In this document: piece by piece, positions 1 through 6,310 of the stretch
Numbering within the stretch: position 1 is the first letter of the stretch
Layout: each line of letters begins with the position of its first letter
Source: Flavobacteriales bacterium UBA7612
GTDB lineage: Bacteria; Bacteroidota; Bacteroidia; Flavobacteriales; Weeksellaceae
Length of the DNA stretch: 6,703 nt
Direction: 5' to 3'
NCBI GenBank assembly: GCA_002484335.1
Contig: DLJQ01000014.1
Span: 1 to 6,703, forward strand
The notes under the pieces: generated by a model
What the model saw: only the letters and a program-made list of their open reading frames with translations
Database searches by the model: none
What the model was told of the DNA's origin: nothing
Position numbers and translations under genes: made by a program

Positions 1-17
1 CACTCTGCCAACTCTCC
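1..17 (-). tRNA. 5' end of a tRNA gene, probably tRNA-Ser (partial)
   Basis: Read on the minus strand, the last 17 bases are GGAGAGTTGGCAGAGTG. This fits a 7-nt acceptor arm (GGAGAGT), T8, a purine at position 9, and the start of a D-arm (GCAGAGTG), as is typical of bacterial serine tRNAs. The gene runs off the left edge, so the anticodon, variable arm and 3' end cannot be seen. A strong promoter lies about 30 bp upstream, which supports a real gene start. Between promoter and tRNA the leader contains a 5-bp inverted repeat, ACCGT/ACGGT (23-37). A leucine tRNA is the main alternative. Isotype is inferred from the 5' arm only. Confidence 0.7.
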
Positions 18-47
18 TTAACACCGTTTACTACGGTATTGCGAGTG

Positions 48-78
48 CAAATATAGAATGCTTTTTGGTTTTTCCAAA
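48..78 (-). promoter_or_regulatory. Promoter of the tRNA gene (Bacteroidota-type)
   Basis: On the minus strand TTTG (75-78) is followed by exactly 19 bp and then TATATTTG (48-55) and C. This matches the Bacteroidota primary-sigma consensus TTTG-N19-TAnnTTTG at every fixed position. It is the best promoter in the window, as expected for a stable RNA. The 100 bp upstream of it are almost pure A/T, which could act as an UP-like element; that last point is inference. Confidence 0.8.
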
Positions 79-201
79 CTATAAAATGAAATATTTTTAA
101 TTTATTTTTTAATTAAATGATTTACAGATAAATATTTTTTTTATTTTTTTTAATAAAAAGGTCTTTTCTATTATTTATTACCAGTTTCTAATAGAAATAT
201 G

Positions 202-287
202 CTTTGCAATAGCGATTGTAATGAAAATCCTTTTTGCGTAGCGTTCTAGTGAAATAAAAAGATTGGAAAGAGAAGCGTTGCACAAAG
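202..287 (+). repeat. Structured intergenic repeat, copy A
   Basis: This is one of three related non-coding elements in the window (the others are at 6311-6424 on the minus strand and 6571-6652 on the plus strand). It has a 5' box, ATTGTAATGAAAATCCTTTT (214-233), and a 3' box, AAAAAGATTGGAAAG (256-270). The boxes pair as AATC-c-TTTT (226-234) with AAAAGATT (257-264), leaving one bulged C. An outer stem joins CTTTGCAA (202-209) to TTGC-ac-AAAG (278-287), with a 2-nt bulge. The apical loop is about 22 nt. It lies in the gap between the prfA terminator and the tRNA promoter, so it is not obviously part of either transcript. It could be a small mobile or REP-like element or a structured RNA; the sequence alone does not decide. 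Confidence 0.65.
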
Positions 288-309
288 TGATTACCCAAAA
301 TATATTCAT

Positions 310-340
310 AAAAAAACATCTCAATAATGAGATGTTTTTT
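310..340 (-). terminator. Intrinsic terminator of prfA
   Basis: CATCTCA (317-323) and TGAGATG (328-334) form a 7-bp stem with an ATAA loop, extended by A/T pairs on both sides. On the minus strand a run of seven T follows the stem (310-316). It lies 23 bp beyond the prfA stop codon. A T-run is also present on the plus strand, so it could work in both directions. Confidence 0.85.
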
Positions 341-363
341 TTTATTATTTTTAAATAGAAATT

Positions 364-1455
364 CTAGAAGTCTTCTTCTGATCCTTTTAATTTTTCTGCG
401 TTTTCTGCCATTTTCAATGCATCTATCATTTCTTGAATGTCTCCATTCATAAAATTATCTAAATTATAAATAGATTTATTGATACGATGATCTGTAACAC
501 GACCTTGCGGATAGTTGTATGTTCTAATTTTTGCAGAACGATCTCCAGTAGATACTAAAGATTTACGTTGTGCTGAACGCTCAGAATGTTTTTTCTCGTA
601 TTCTATCTCATATAATTTTGTACGTAATAATTGTAAGGCTTTTTCTCTATTTTTATGTTGAGAACGTGCTTCTTGACATACAATTACAATACCAGAAGGT
701 TTATGTGTAAGTTGAACTTTAGTCTCAACTTTATTTACATTTTGCCCTCCAGCTCCTGATGAACGAGCTGTTTGGTATTCCAAATCTGCTGGATTTATAA
801 CAACATCTACTTCTTCTGCTTCTGGTAAAACAGCTACAGTAATTGCTGACGTATGAACACGACCTTGAGATTCTGTTTCAGGAACACGTTGCACACGATG
901 AACACCAGATTCATACTTCATTGTTCCGAAAACTGCATTACCTTCTACTTGCATTACAAGTTCTTTGTAACCTTTTCCTGAAGCTTCAGAAGAATTTAAT
1001 ACTTCATGTTTCCATCCTTTTTCTTTGAAATACATAGAGTACATACGATAAATATCTTCTACGAAAATAGCTGCTTCATCCCCACCTGTACCAGAACGTA
1101 ATTCGACAACAACGTTTTTGTCATCTTCTGGATCTTTAGGAATAAGCATCATTTTTATTTCCTCTTCCAAAGGAGGAATTGCATTAATTGCTTCGTCTTT
1201 CTCTATTTTAGCTAATTCTACCATCTCAGCATCAGATCCATCTGCAATGATTTCTTCTGCTTCTTCAATAGCATTAATATAGCCTTCGTATGTTTTTTGA
1301 ATTTCTACAAAGTCTCTAAGATCAGAGTATTCTTTGTTTAATTTTGCGTAACGAGCTTGATCTGTAACAATATCTGGCTGGATGATTAAATCCGCTACCT
1401 CATCAAAACGTTGTTTGATTGCTCTTAATTTATCTAATAGACCTAAATCTGCCAT
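364..1455 (-). CDS. prfA: Peptide chain release factor 1 (RF1)
   Basis: RF1 recognises UAA and UAG in the ribosomal A site and triggers hydrolysis of peptidyl-tRNA in the cytoplasm. The protein has 363 residues, about the usual length. The codon-reading tripeptide is P-E-T (about residues 192-194, in RVPETESQGRVHTSA), the RF1-type PxT and not the SPF of RF2. The catalytic GGQ loop is at about 236-238 (SGAGGQNVNKVETKV), whose Gln is normally methylated by PrmC; no prmC is present here. The N-terminal coiled-coil region is highly charged (about 1-105). An upstream in-frame TTG would add two residues, but the ATG at 1453-1455 is preferred. There is no Shine-Dalgarno sequence. The gene has its own -7 box and terminator, so it seems to be transcribed alone. 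The stop codon is TAG, one that RF1 itself reads. Confidence 0.97.
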   Translation of the reverse strand: MADLGLLDKLRAIKQRFDEVADLIIQPDIVTDQARYAKLNKEYSDLRDFVEIQKTYEGYINAIEEAEEIIADGSDAEMVELAKIEKDEAINAIPPLEEEIKMMLIPKDPEDDKNVVVELRSGTGGDEAAIFVEDIYRMYSMYFKEKGWKHEVLNSSEASGKGYKELVMQVEGNAVFGTMKYESGVHRVQRVPETESQGRVHTSAITVAVLPEAEEVDVVINPADLEYQTARSSGAGGQNVNKVETKVQLTHKPSGIVIVCQEARSQHKNREKALQLLRTKLYEIEYEKKHSERSAQRKSLVSTGDRSAKIRTYNYPQGRVTDHRINKSIYNLDNFMNGDIQEMIDALKMAENAEKLKGSEEDF

Positions 1456-1472
1456 AATCAATTATTGGTTTG

Positions 1473-1480
1473 CAAAGATA
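1473..1480 (-). promoter_or_regulatory. Candidate -7 box of prfA
   Basis: The minus strand reads TATCTTTG followed by C, an exact match to TAnnTTTGY. No convincing TTG sits at the -33 distance (the corresponding bases are T-rich), so the promoter is only half supported. The box ends 17 bp before the ATG, which predicts a 5' leader of only about 10-13 nt. Confidence 0.5.
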
Positions 1481-1511
1481 CAAGTTATCAAGGTATTCTA
1501 AAAATTTGTAT

Positions 1512-1541
1512 AAAAAAAACCGACGAAATTTCGTCGGTTTT
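1512..1541 (-). terminator. Intrinsic terminator of glnN
   Basis: A perfect 26-bp palindrome (1516-1541) is centred on GAAATTTC with CCGAC/GTCGG arms. On the minus strand it is followed by a run of eight T (1512-1519). It starts about 20 bp after the glnN stop codon and separates glnN from prfA. Being nearly symmetric, it may also stop plus-strand transcription. Confidence 0.9.
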
Positions 1542-1560
1542 CTTTAAATAATTTATTTTA

Positions 1561-3744
1561 TTATCTTGTAAATAACATTTCGCGGTATTTTGTTAATGGC
1601 CACAAGTTGTTATCAATTAACTCTTCTAATTCATCTGAGTGATAACGAATATCATCAAATAAAGGTTTTACTTTATTAGCAAAAGCCTCTGCTTGTTTCT
1701 GATGATCAGCAATATCTTTTGCTTTTTTAGTTTCTTTCACTAATTTATCAACAGATGTTTTAATTACATTGATATGTTTAGAAATTACTTTAATTATATC
1801 AATTTGATCTTTAGCTAATTTTTCAAATTCAGAACCAAAAATTTCTTTTAAACCTTTTACATTTTCTACCAATACATTTTGATATTTTACTGCTGCAGGA
1901 ATAATTTGAGATAATGCTAAGTCTACTAAAACATTAGATTCAATAGCTATTTTAGTTGAATATTTCTCTAATTTAATTTCATTACGAGCTTCAACTTCAC
2001 GAGCAGAAAGAACACCTGTTTTTTCGTAAATCTCAATATATTTTGGATCCAACTCTAATTTTAAAGCTTCTGGAGTTGTTTTGTAATTATTTAAACCTCT
2101 TCCTTCAGCTTCTTTAACCCAATTATCAGAATAACCATCACCTTCGAATAAAATATGACGAGATGATTTTACATACTCACGTAATACATTGAAAATAGCT
2201 TCGTCTTTTGATAAACCTCCTGAAATTAAATTGTCAACTTCCACTTTGAAATCTTTTAATTGTTGAGCAACAATTGTATTGATTACTGTCATTGGCTCAG
2301 CACAGTTAGCAGCAGAACCTACAGCACGAATTTCAAATTTATTTCCTGTAAAAGCAAATGGTGAAGTTCTGTTACGGTCTGTATTATCTAATAAAATTTC
2401 TGGAATTTTACCTACAACGTTTAATTTTAATTCAGTTTTCTCTTGAGGAGATAATTTTCCTTCAGTTACTTTTTCTAATTCATCTAAAACAGCAGTTAAC
2501 TGAGATCCAATGAAAATAGAAATAATTGCTGGAGGTGCTTCATTTGCTCCTAAACGGTGATCATTACCTGCTTCTGCAATCGCAGAACGTAACATATCTC
2601 CATATTCTGAGACAGCTTTTATTGTATTAATAAAGAATGTAAGGAACTGTAAATTCTTTTTTGGATTTTTACCTGGAGATAATAGATTTTCTCCTGTATC
2701 TGTAGATAAAGACCAGTTATTATGTTTTCCTGACCCATTAACTCCAGCAAAAGGTTTTTCGTGAAGAAGAACTTTAAAATCATGTTTTTTAGCAATACGT
2801 CCCATTAAATCCATTAATAATGAATTATGATCTACTGCTTGATTTGCCTCTTCGAACATTGGTGCACATTCGAATTGATTTGGAGCAACCTCATTATGAC
2901 GTGTAGTAATTGGAATACCTAATTTCATAGATTCTACTTCCAATTCTTGCATGTAAGCCATCACACGCATTGGAATAGCTCCAAAATAATGATCGTCTAA
3001 TTGTTGTCCTTTAGCAGGAGAATGTCCTACCAAAGTACGACCTGTTAATTGTAAGTCTGGGCGCGAGTTGTATAAATTTAAATCAACTAGGAAATATTCT
3101 TGTTCCCATCCTAAAGTTGATTGTACTTTTGTTACATTTTTATCAAAATATTTAGCAACATCAGTTGCTGCATCATCAACAATTTGTAATGCTCTTAACA
3201 ATGGAACTTTATAATCTAAAGTTTCTCCTGTATAAGAAATAAATACTGAAGGAATAAACAATGTTGTCCCTATAATAAATGCTGTAGATGTTGGATCCCA
3301 AGCAGTATATCCTCTTGCTTCAAATGTATTACGAATACCTCCATTTGGAAAAGATGATGCATCTGGCTCTTGTTGAACTAATGCAGAACCTTCGAAAGTA
3401 TCAATTGCACGTCCATCTTCTGTTGGACGAAAAAATGAATCATGTTTTTCTGCTGTAGTTCCTGTTAATGGTTGAAACCAATGAGTAAAGTGTGTAGCTC
3501 CTTTAGAAATTGCCCAATCTTTCATTGCAGATGCAACTTGATCAGCAAATTCACGAGGAATTCTTGTTCCTTTTACCTTAGCAGACATGATAGCTTTAAA
3601 TGCTGGTTTTGGCAAATATTCTCTCATAGTATCATCAGAAAATACATTTTGACTGAACAAAGTAGAAAGTTTTTCTGTTATAATAACATTTTCTGCTTGT
3701 TTATTCACTGTTTTCTCTAATGCTTTAAATCGTAATGTAGACAT
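1561..3744 (-). CDS. glnN: Glutamine synthetase type III
   Basis: The enzyme makes glutamine from glutamate, ammonia and ATP and is the main entry of ammonium into metabolism in many Bacteroidota. The protein has 727 residues, typical of the large GSIII class and much longer than GSI. Visible blocks, counted from the chosen start: the family N-terminus MSTLRFKALE; HWFQPLTG at about 88-95; the metal-binding ExE-like WEQEYF at 213-218; TRHNEVAPNQ near 281-290; NGSGKHNNWSLS at 336-347 (substrate and nucleotide loop); RLGANEAPPAIISIFIG at 397-413; and NRTSPFAFTG with FEIRAVGSAANCAEP at 458-484. A helical C-terminal domain follows. An in-frame TTG would add ten residues (to 3774), but the ATG at 3742-3744 gives the family N-terminus. 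The gene lies between its own terminator and a candidate promoter with inverted repeats, so it is probably a single-gene transcript. No P-II or GlnR gene is adjacent. Confidence 0.97.
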   Translation of the reverse strand: MSTLRFKALEKTVNKQAENVIITEKLSTLFSQNVFSDDTMREYLPKPAFKAIMSAKVKGTRIPREFADQVASAMKDWAISKGATHFTHWFQPLTGTTAEKHDSFFRPTEDGRAIDTFEGSALVQQEPDASSFPNGGIRNTFEARGYTAWDPTSTAFIIGTTLFIPSVFISYTGETLDYKVPLLRALQIVDDAATDVAKYFDKNVTKVQSTLGWEQEYFLVDLNLYNSRPDLQLTGRTLVGHSPAKGQQLDDHYFGAIPMRVMAYMQELEVESMKLGIPITTRHNEVAPNQFECAPMFEEANQAVDHNSLLMDLMGRIAKKHDFKVLLHEKPFAGVNGSGKHNNWSLSTDTGENLLSPGKNPKKNLQFLTFFINTIKAVSEYGDMLRSAIAEAGNDHRLGANEAPPAIISIFIGSQLTAVLDELEKVTEGKLSPQEKTELKLNVVGKIPEILLDNTDRNRTSPFAFTGNKFEIRAVGSAANCAEPMTVINTIVAQQLKDFKVEVDNLISGGLSKDEAIFNVLREYVKSSRHILFEGDGYSDNWVKEAEGRGLNNYKTTPEALKLELDPKYIEIYEKTGVLSAREVEARNEIKLEKYSTKIAIESNVLVDLALSQIIPAAVKYQNVLVENVKGLKEIFGSEFEKLAKDQIDIIKVISKHINVIKTSVDKLVKETKKAKDIADHQKQAEAFANKVKPLFDDIRYHSDELEELIDNNLWPLTKYREMLFTR

Positions 3745-3771
3745 TAAGTATTTGTTTTTTGTTTGACTAAG

Positions 3772-3779
3772 CAAAAATA
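3772..3779 (-). promoter_or_regulatory. Candidate -7 box of glnN
   Basis: The minus strand reads TATTTTTG followed by C, matching TAnnTTTGY. No TTG is present about 19 bp upstream; that position falls in the inverted repeat at 3798-3817. A weak -33 under an operator-like palindrome would fit an activated or regulated promoter, but this is inference. The predicted leader is about 20 nt. A second, poorer box (TGTATTTG, 3789-3796) overlaps the same area. Confidence 0.4.
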
Positions 3780-3797
3780 ATATAAAAACAAATACAC

Positions 3798-3817
3798 ACC
3801 CTTATTTTTTTAAGGGT
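3798..3817. promoter_or_regulatory. Inverted repeat at the -33 position of glnN (possible operator)
   Basis: ACCCTTA (3798-3804), a 6-bp spacer of T, and TAAGGGT (3811-3817) form a perfect 7-bp inverted repeat. It includes some of the few G/C bases in this AT-rich region and covers the place where the -33 element should be. The geometry suits a dimeric helix-turn-helix regulator. It is not a good terminator, as only short T-runs follow it. The binding role is inference. Confidence 0.4.
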
Positions 3818-3907
3818 TAAACTTATTTTTTAGTGTTTTTTAAAAAACATCCCCAAAATAGAGAGCTCTAATAACTTTAAAATAACAATTTATTAACTTT
3901 AATTTAT

Positions 3908-3944
3908 AAAAAAAGCTGCTTTAACATTAGTTAAAGCAGCTTTT
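3908..3944 (-). terminator. Intrinsic terminator of the DUF4293 gene
   Basis: A perfect 15-bp stem, AAAAGCTGCTTTAAC (3911-3925) with GTTAAAGCAGCTTTT (3930-3944), is closed by a 4-nt loop. On the minus strand it is followed by seven T (3908-3914). It lies 29 bp past the stop codon at 3974 and about 165 bp upstream of glnN, so the two genes should not be co-transcribed. Confidence 0.9.
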
Positions 3945-3973
3945 AGACACTCATAATATAAAAAGTTCTTGGT

Positions 3974-4387
3974 CTATCTGAAACGATCTACTGATTTTAC
4001 AAGGTCATCATCCTTCTTAATCATCCGATTGGCAATTGACAGAAGCACAATCGAAGCTAAAGGAACCAATGCCCAAATACCTTTCTCAGAATTTCCTTCT
4101 CCAGGTAAGTTGAGTAAACTGTATACAAAAGAACCAATTAATAAAACATTCAAAATAATATTTAACCAATCTAGCTTTATTTGTAAGCTACGCTTTTTAT
4201 AAAGCATAATTGTTAAAAATGAAATTAAAGCAGAAAAGAAAAAAGCTAATGAAAAAATATAATTTCCTTGTTCTGGATTTGACAACCAATCTAATTTAAT
4301 ATCAAATAATTTGTCAAAATTTGTGGCGAATATACTAGAGATTATTCCACTTAAGAATAAATATATACTTTGCTTTCTTTGTATCAT
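3974..4387 (-). CDS. DUF4293 family four-helix membrane protein
   Basis: This is a 137-residue integral membrane protein of unknown function. The N-terminus MIQRKQSIYLFL and C-terminus ANRMIKKDDDLVKSVDRFR resemble the DUF4293 family of Bacteroidota (MIQRIQTVYL-type start, ANRxIxxDExLVxSxDRxR-type end). Four hydrophobic segments are visible at about 7-23, 43-63, 74-93 and 104-121. Positive residues in MIQRK, YKKRS (63-67) and RMIKK (121-125) suggest both termini are cytoplasmic. No enzymatic motif is seen. It is divergent from rho across 173 bp, an arrangement I recall as common in this phylum, but no functional link to Rho is shown. It has its own -7 box 17 bp before the ATG and its own terminator. 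The stop codon is TAG. Confidence 0.88.
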   Translation of the reverse strand: MIQRKQSIYLFLSGIISSIFATNFDKLFDIKLDWLSNPEQGNYIFSLAFFFSALISFLTIMLYKKRSLQIKLDWLNIILNVLLIGSFVYSLLNLPGEGNSEKGIWALVPLASIVLLSIANRMIKKDDDLVKSVDRFR

Positions 4388-4404
4388 TTCTTAAATTTCG
4401 AATA

Positions 4405-4412
4405 CAAATATA
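4405..4412 (-). promoter_or_regulatory. Candidate -7 box of the DUF4293 gene
   Basis: The minus strand reads TATATTTG followed by T, an exact TAnnTTTGY match located 17 bp before the ATG. No clear -33 TTG is present. The upstream spacer contains an 11-base homopolymer (T on the plus strand, 4414-4424). The predicted leader is only about 10-13 nt. Confidence 0.5.
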
Positions 4413-4421
4413 ATTTTTTTT

Positions 4422-4451
4422 TTTGATTTTTTATAATTATTCGTACTATTG
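4422..4451 (+). promoter_or_regulatory. Candidate promoter of rho
   Basis: TTTG (4422-4425) is followed by 18 bp and TACTATTG (4444-4451) plus C, matching TAnnTTTGY except for one base. It would give a 5' leader of about 100 nt, which contains the inverted repeat at 4480-4498 and a short ATG-initiated frame. It overlaps the divergent DUF4293 promoter region, so the two promoters could affect each other. Confidence 0.45.
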
Positions 4452-4479
4452 CATAAATAAATCTCAAATTTATCGCTTT

Positions 4480-4498
4480 ATAACAATTCTATTGTTAT
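4480..4498. promoter_or_regulatory. Inverted repeat in the rho leader
   Basis: ATAACAAT (4480-4487), TCT, ATTGTTAT (4491-4498) is a perfect 8-bp inverted repeat with a 3-bp centre. It lies downstream of the candidate rho promoter and about 60 bp before the start codon. It could be an RNA hairpin in the leader or a protein-binding site. With only one G-C pair per arm the RNA hairpin is weak, which favours a DNA site if it is functional at all. Confidence 0.35.
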
Positions 4499-4560
4499 GA
4501 TTCCCAATTACTTTATTGAATTAAAAAAATAAAACAAATTAATACCTTAGTTATAGGATT

Positions 4561-6231
4561 ATGTTTGATATCAAAGAATTAAAATCACTAAAATTACCTG
4601 ATTTACAAAATGTTGCCGAGCAATTAAAAATAGATGGGTATAAAAAATTTAAAAAAGGTGAATTGCTTGATGCTGTACTAGCATTTATAAACTCTCAACC
4701 AAAAGCTGAAGAACCAAAAGCTGAAAAGCCAAAGTTAAAAGAATCAAAAGCTAAGGAAAAAAAAGTTGCCAATGAATCTACTCCAGTAGAAGAAAGTGAC
4801 AAACTACCAAAAGACAATAAAAAAAGAAAAAGAGTTTCTAGTCCTGAAGTTGAAGAACAGCCAAAAGTAAACGAACAAAATAAAGTTGAAGAGAAAAACT
4901 CTGAATCAACTGAAAAAGTTCAAAAAACAGAAGAGACAAATCCTAGAATAAATAAGTTTCAAGAACGATCTAACAAAAGTCAAGATCTTCGAAAAAACAA
5001 TCAGAACAACCAAAATAATCAGAAAAAAAATAATCAATCTGATAGAAATCAAAACGATAATCATCATCAAAATAACCAAAATCAAAAAAATAAATATCGC
5101 GCTGCGAATTACGAATTTGATGGAATTATAAACACTGAAGGTGTTCTAGAAATTTTACCTGACAACAATTACGGTTTCCTTCGTTCTTCTGATTTTAATT
5201 ATTTATCATCTCCTGATGATGTTTATGTTTCTCAATCTCAAATTCGTTTATTTGGTCTAAAAACTGGAGATACTATTACTGGAGAAGTTCGTCCTCCAAA
5301 AGAAGGTGAAAAATATTTTCCTTTGATCAAAATAAAAGAAATTAATGGTCGTACACCAGATTATGTACGTGATCGTATTTCTTTCGAGCATTTAACTCCT
5401 CTTTTTCCTAACGAAAAATTTAATCTTAGTAATTCTAAAGCCTTATCTAATCGTGTTATCGACTTATTTACTCCTATAGGTAAAGGACAACGTGGTATGA
5501 TTGTAGCACAACCAAAAACAGGTAAAACATCGCTTTTAAAAGATATTGCTAACGGTATTGCACAAAATCATCCTGAGGTTTATTTAATTGTTTTATTAAT
5601 TGATGAACGTCCAGAAGAGGTTACAGATATGAAACGCTCTGTAAACGGAGAAGTTATTGCATCTACTTTTGATGAAGAAGCTAATCGCCATGTAAAAGTT
5701 GCAAATATTGTTTTGGAAAAAGCCAAAAGAATGGTAGAATGTGGACATGATGTTGTAATTCTTTTAGATTCTATTACTCGTCTAGCAAGAGCATACAACA
5801 CTGTTTCTCCTGCATCTGGTAAAGTTTTATCTGGGGGTGTAGATGCAAACGCATTACATAAACCAAAACGTTTCTTTGGTGCCGCGCGTAACATAGAGAA
5901 TGGAGGTTCTTTAACTATTATAGCAACTGCATTAATTGACACTGGTTCTAAAATGGACGAGGTAATTTTCGAAGAATTTAAAGGAACTGGTAACATGGAA
6001 TTACAATTGGATCGTAAGATTGCAAATAAACGTATTTTCCCTGCTATTGACCTTGTTAATTCTTCTACTCGTAAAGATGATTTATTATTAGACGACAAAA
6101 CACAGCAACGCATGTGGGTTTTAAGAAACCATTTATCAGATATGAATCCTGTAGAAGCTATGGAATTTTTACATAACAGAATTAAAAACACACGTAACAA
6201 TGACGAGTTTTTAATTTCTATGAATGGATAA
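4561..6231 (+). CDS. rho: Transcription termination factor Rho
   Basis: Rho is a hexameric RNA-dependent ATPase and translocase that releases RNA from RNA polymerase. The protein has 556 residues against about 419 in E. coli; nearly all the excess is an insert. Domain order: N-terminal helical bundle, about 1-46; low-complexity insert, about 47-182, first K/E/P-rich and then N/Q/K-rich; primary RNA-binding cold-shock-like domain, about 190-265; ATPase core, about 295-556. Aligning by eye with E. coli, primary-site residues are Y204, F206, R208, Y222, E250 and Y252. Walker A is AQPKTGKT (316-323), the catalytic Glu is E349 in DERPEEVTDMKR, Walker B is VVILLDSITRL with D403, the Q-loop is near K421, the R-loop is near K464, and R504 is the likely arginine finger. 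S404 and R407 match bicyclomycin-contact residues, so sensitivity is plausible. All catalytic residues appear intact. The start is ATG with AGGA only 2 nt upstream, too close to be a Shine-Dalgarno site. It is followed at once by an intrinsic terminator. Confidence 0.98.
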   Translation: MFDIKELKSLKLPDLQNVAEQLKIDGYKKFKKGELLDAVLAFINSQPKAEEPKAEKPKLKESKAKEKKVANESTPVEESDKLPKDNKKRKRVSSPEVEEQPKVNEQNKVEEKNSESTEKVQKTEETNPRINKFQERSNKSQDLRKNNQNNQNNQKKNNQSDRNQNDNHHQNNQNQKNKYRAANYEFDGIINTEGVLEILPDNNYGFLRSSDFNYLSSPDDVYVSQSQIRLFGLKTGDTITGEVRPPKEGEKYFPLIKIKEINGRTPDYVRDRISFEHLTPLFPNEKFNLSNSKALSNRVIDLFTPIGKGQRGMIVAQPKTGKTSLLKDIANGIAQNHPEVYLIVLLIDERPEEVTDMKRSVNGEVIASTFDEEANRHVKVANIVLEKAKRMVECGHDVVILLDSITRLARAYNTVSPASGKVLSGGVDANALHKPKRFFGAARNIENGGSLTIIATALIDTGSKMDEVIFEEFKGTGNMELQLDRKIANKRIFPAIDLVNSSTRKDDLLLDDKTQQRMWVLRNHLSDMNPVEAMEFLHNRIKNTRNNDEFLISMNG

Positions 6232-6258
6232 AATTTAATAAAAACATAAAAGCTAAAG

Positions 6259-6288
6259 AGCCATCTAAAATTATTTAGATGGCTTTTT
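6259..6288 (+). terminator. Intrinsic terminator of rho
   Basis: AGCCATCTAAA (6259-6269) pairs perfectly with TTTAGATGGCT (6274-6284) around an ATTA loop, followed by a T-run (6284-6288) and a T-rich tail. It lies 27 bp after the rho stop codon, so rho is probably a single-gene unit that does not depend on Rho to terminate its own message. Confidence 0.9.
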
Positions 6289-6310
6289 ATATATTTTTTA
6301 TTTTCTTTAG

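Larger units (their letters stand above)
18..363. other. Non-coding region between prfA and the tRNA gene
   Basis: No credible coding sequence is visible on either strand. The stretch contains the tRNA promoter, an A/T-rich block (about 80-180), an 8-bp inverted repeat TTTCTATT/AATAGAAA (165-172 and 190-197), structured repeat copy A (202-287), and the prfA terminator. The inverted repeat just left of copy A could belong to that element or be chance in AT-rich DNA. Confidence 0.7.

Noticed and set aside
23..37. ACCGT/ACGGT hairpin in the tRNA leader as an attenuator
   Set aside because: It is a five-pair stem with no T-run after it. At most it may affect 5' processing, and there is no evidence of regulation.
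843..1028. 61-codon open frame on the plus strand
   Set aside because: It lies wholly antisense within the conserved central part of prfA and has no recognisable features or promoter.
1456..1461. Two-residue extension of prfA from a TTG
   Set aside because: An ATG follows two codons later in a normal A-rich context, so the TTG is unlikely to be used.
3472..3720. 82-codon open frame on the plus strand
   Set aside because: It is antisense to the N-terminal domain of glnN, with Cys/Phe-rich composition typical of a shadow frame.
3745..3774. Ten-residue N-terminal extension of glnN from a TTG
   Set aside because: The family N-terminus begins at MSTLRF (ATG at 3744), and the extension overlaps the candidate -7 box.
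3862..3869. AGAGCTCT palindrome upstream of glnN
   Set aside because: It is only 8 bp, expected by chance, and is not aligned with any promoter element.
3969..4202. 77-codon open frame on the plus strand
   Set aside because: It is antisense to the DUF4293 gene, which has matching family termini, membrane segments and its own terminator.
4560..4567. TATGTTTG at the rho start codon as a -7 box
   Set aside because: It spans the start codon and has no TTG at the -33 distance. Transcripts from it would lack the rho ATG.
4699..5100. Rho insert as a frameshift or foreign insertion
   Set aside because: The reading frame is unbroken from the N-terminal bundle to the RNA-binding domain, and inserts at this place are known in other Bacteroidota and Actinobacteria Rho proteins.
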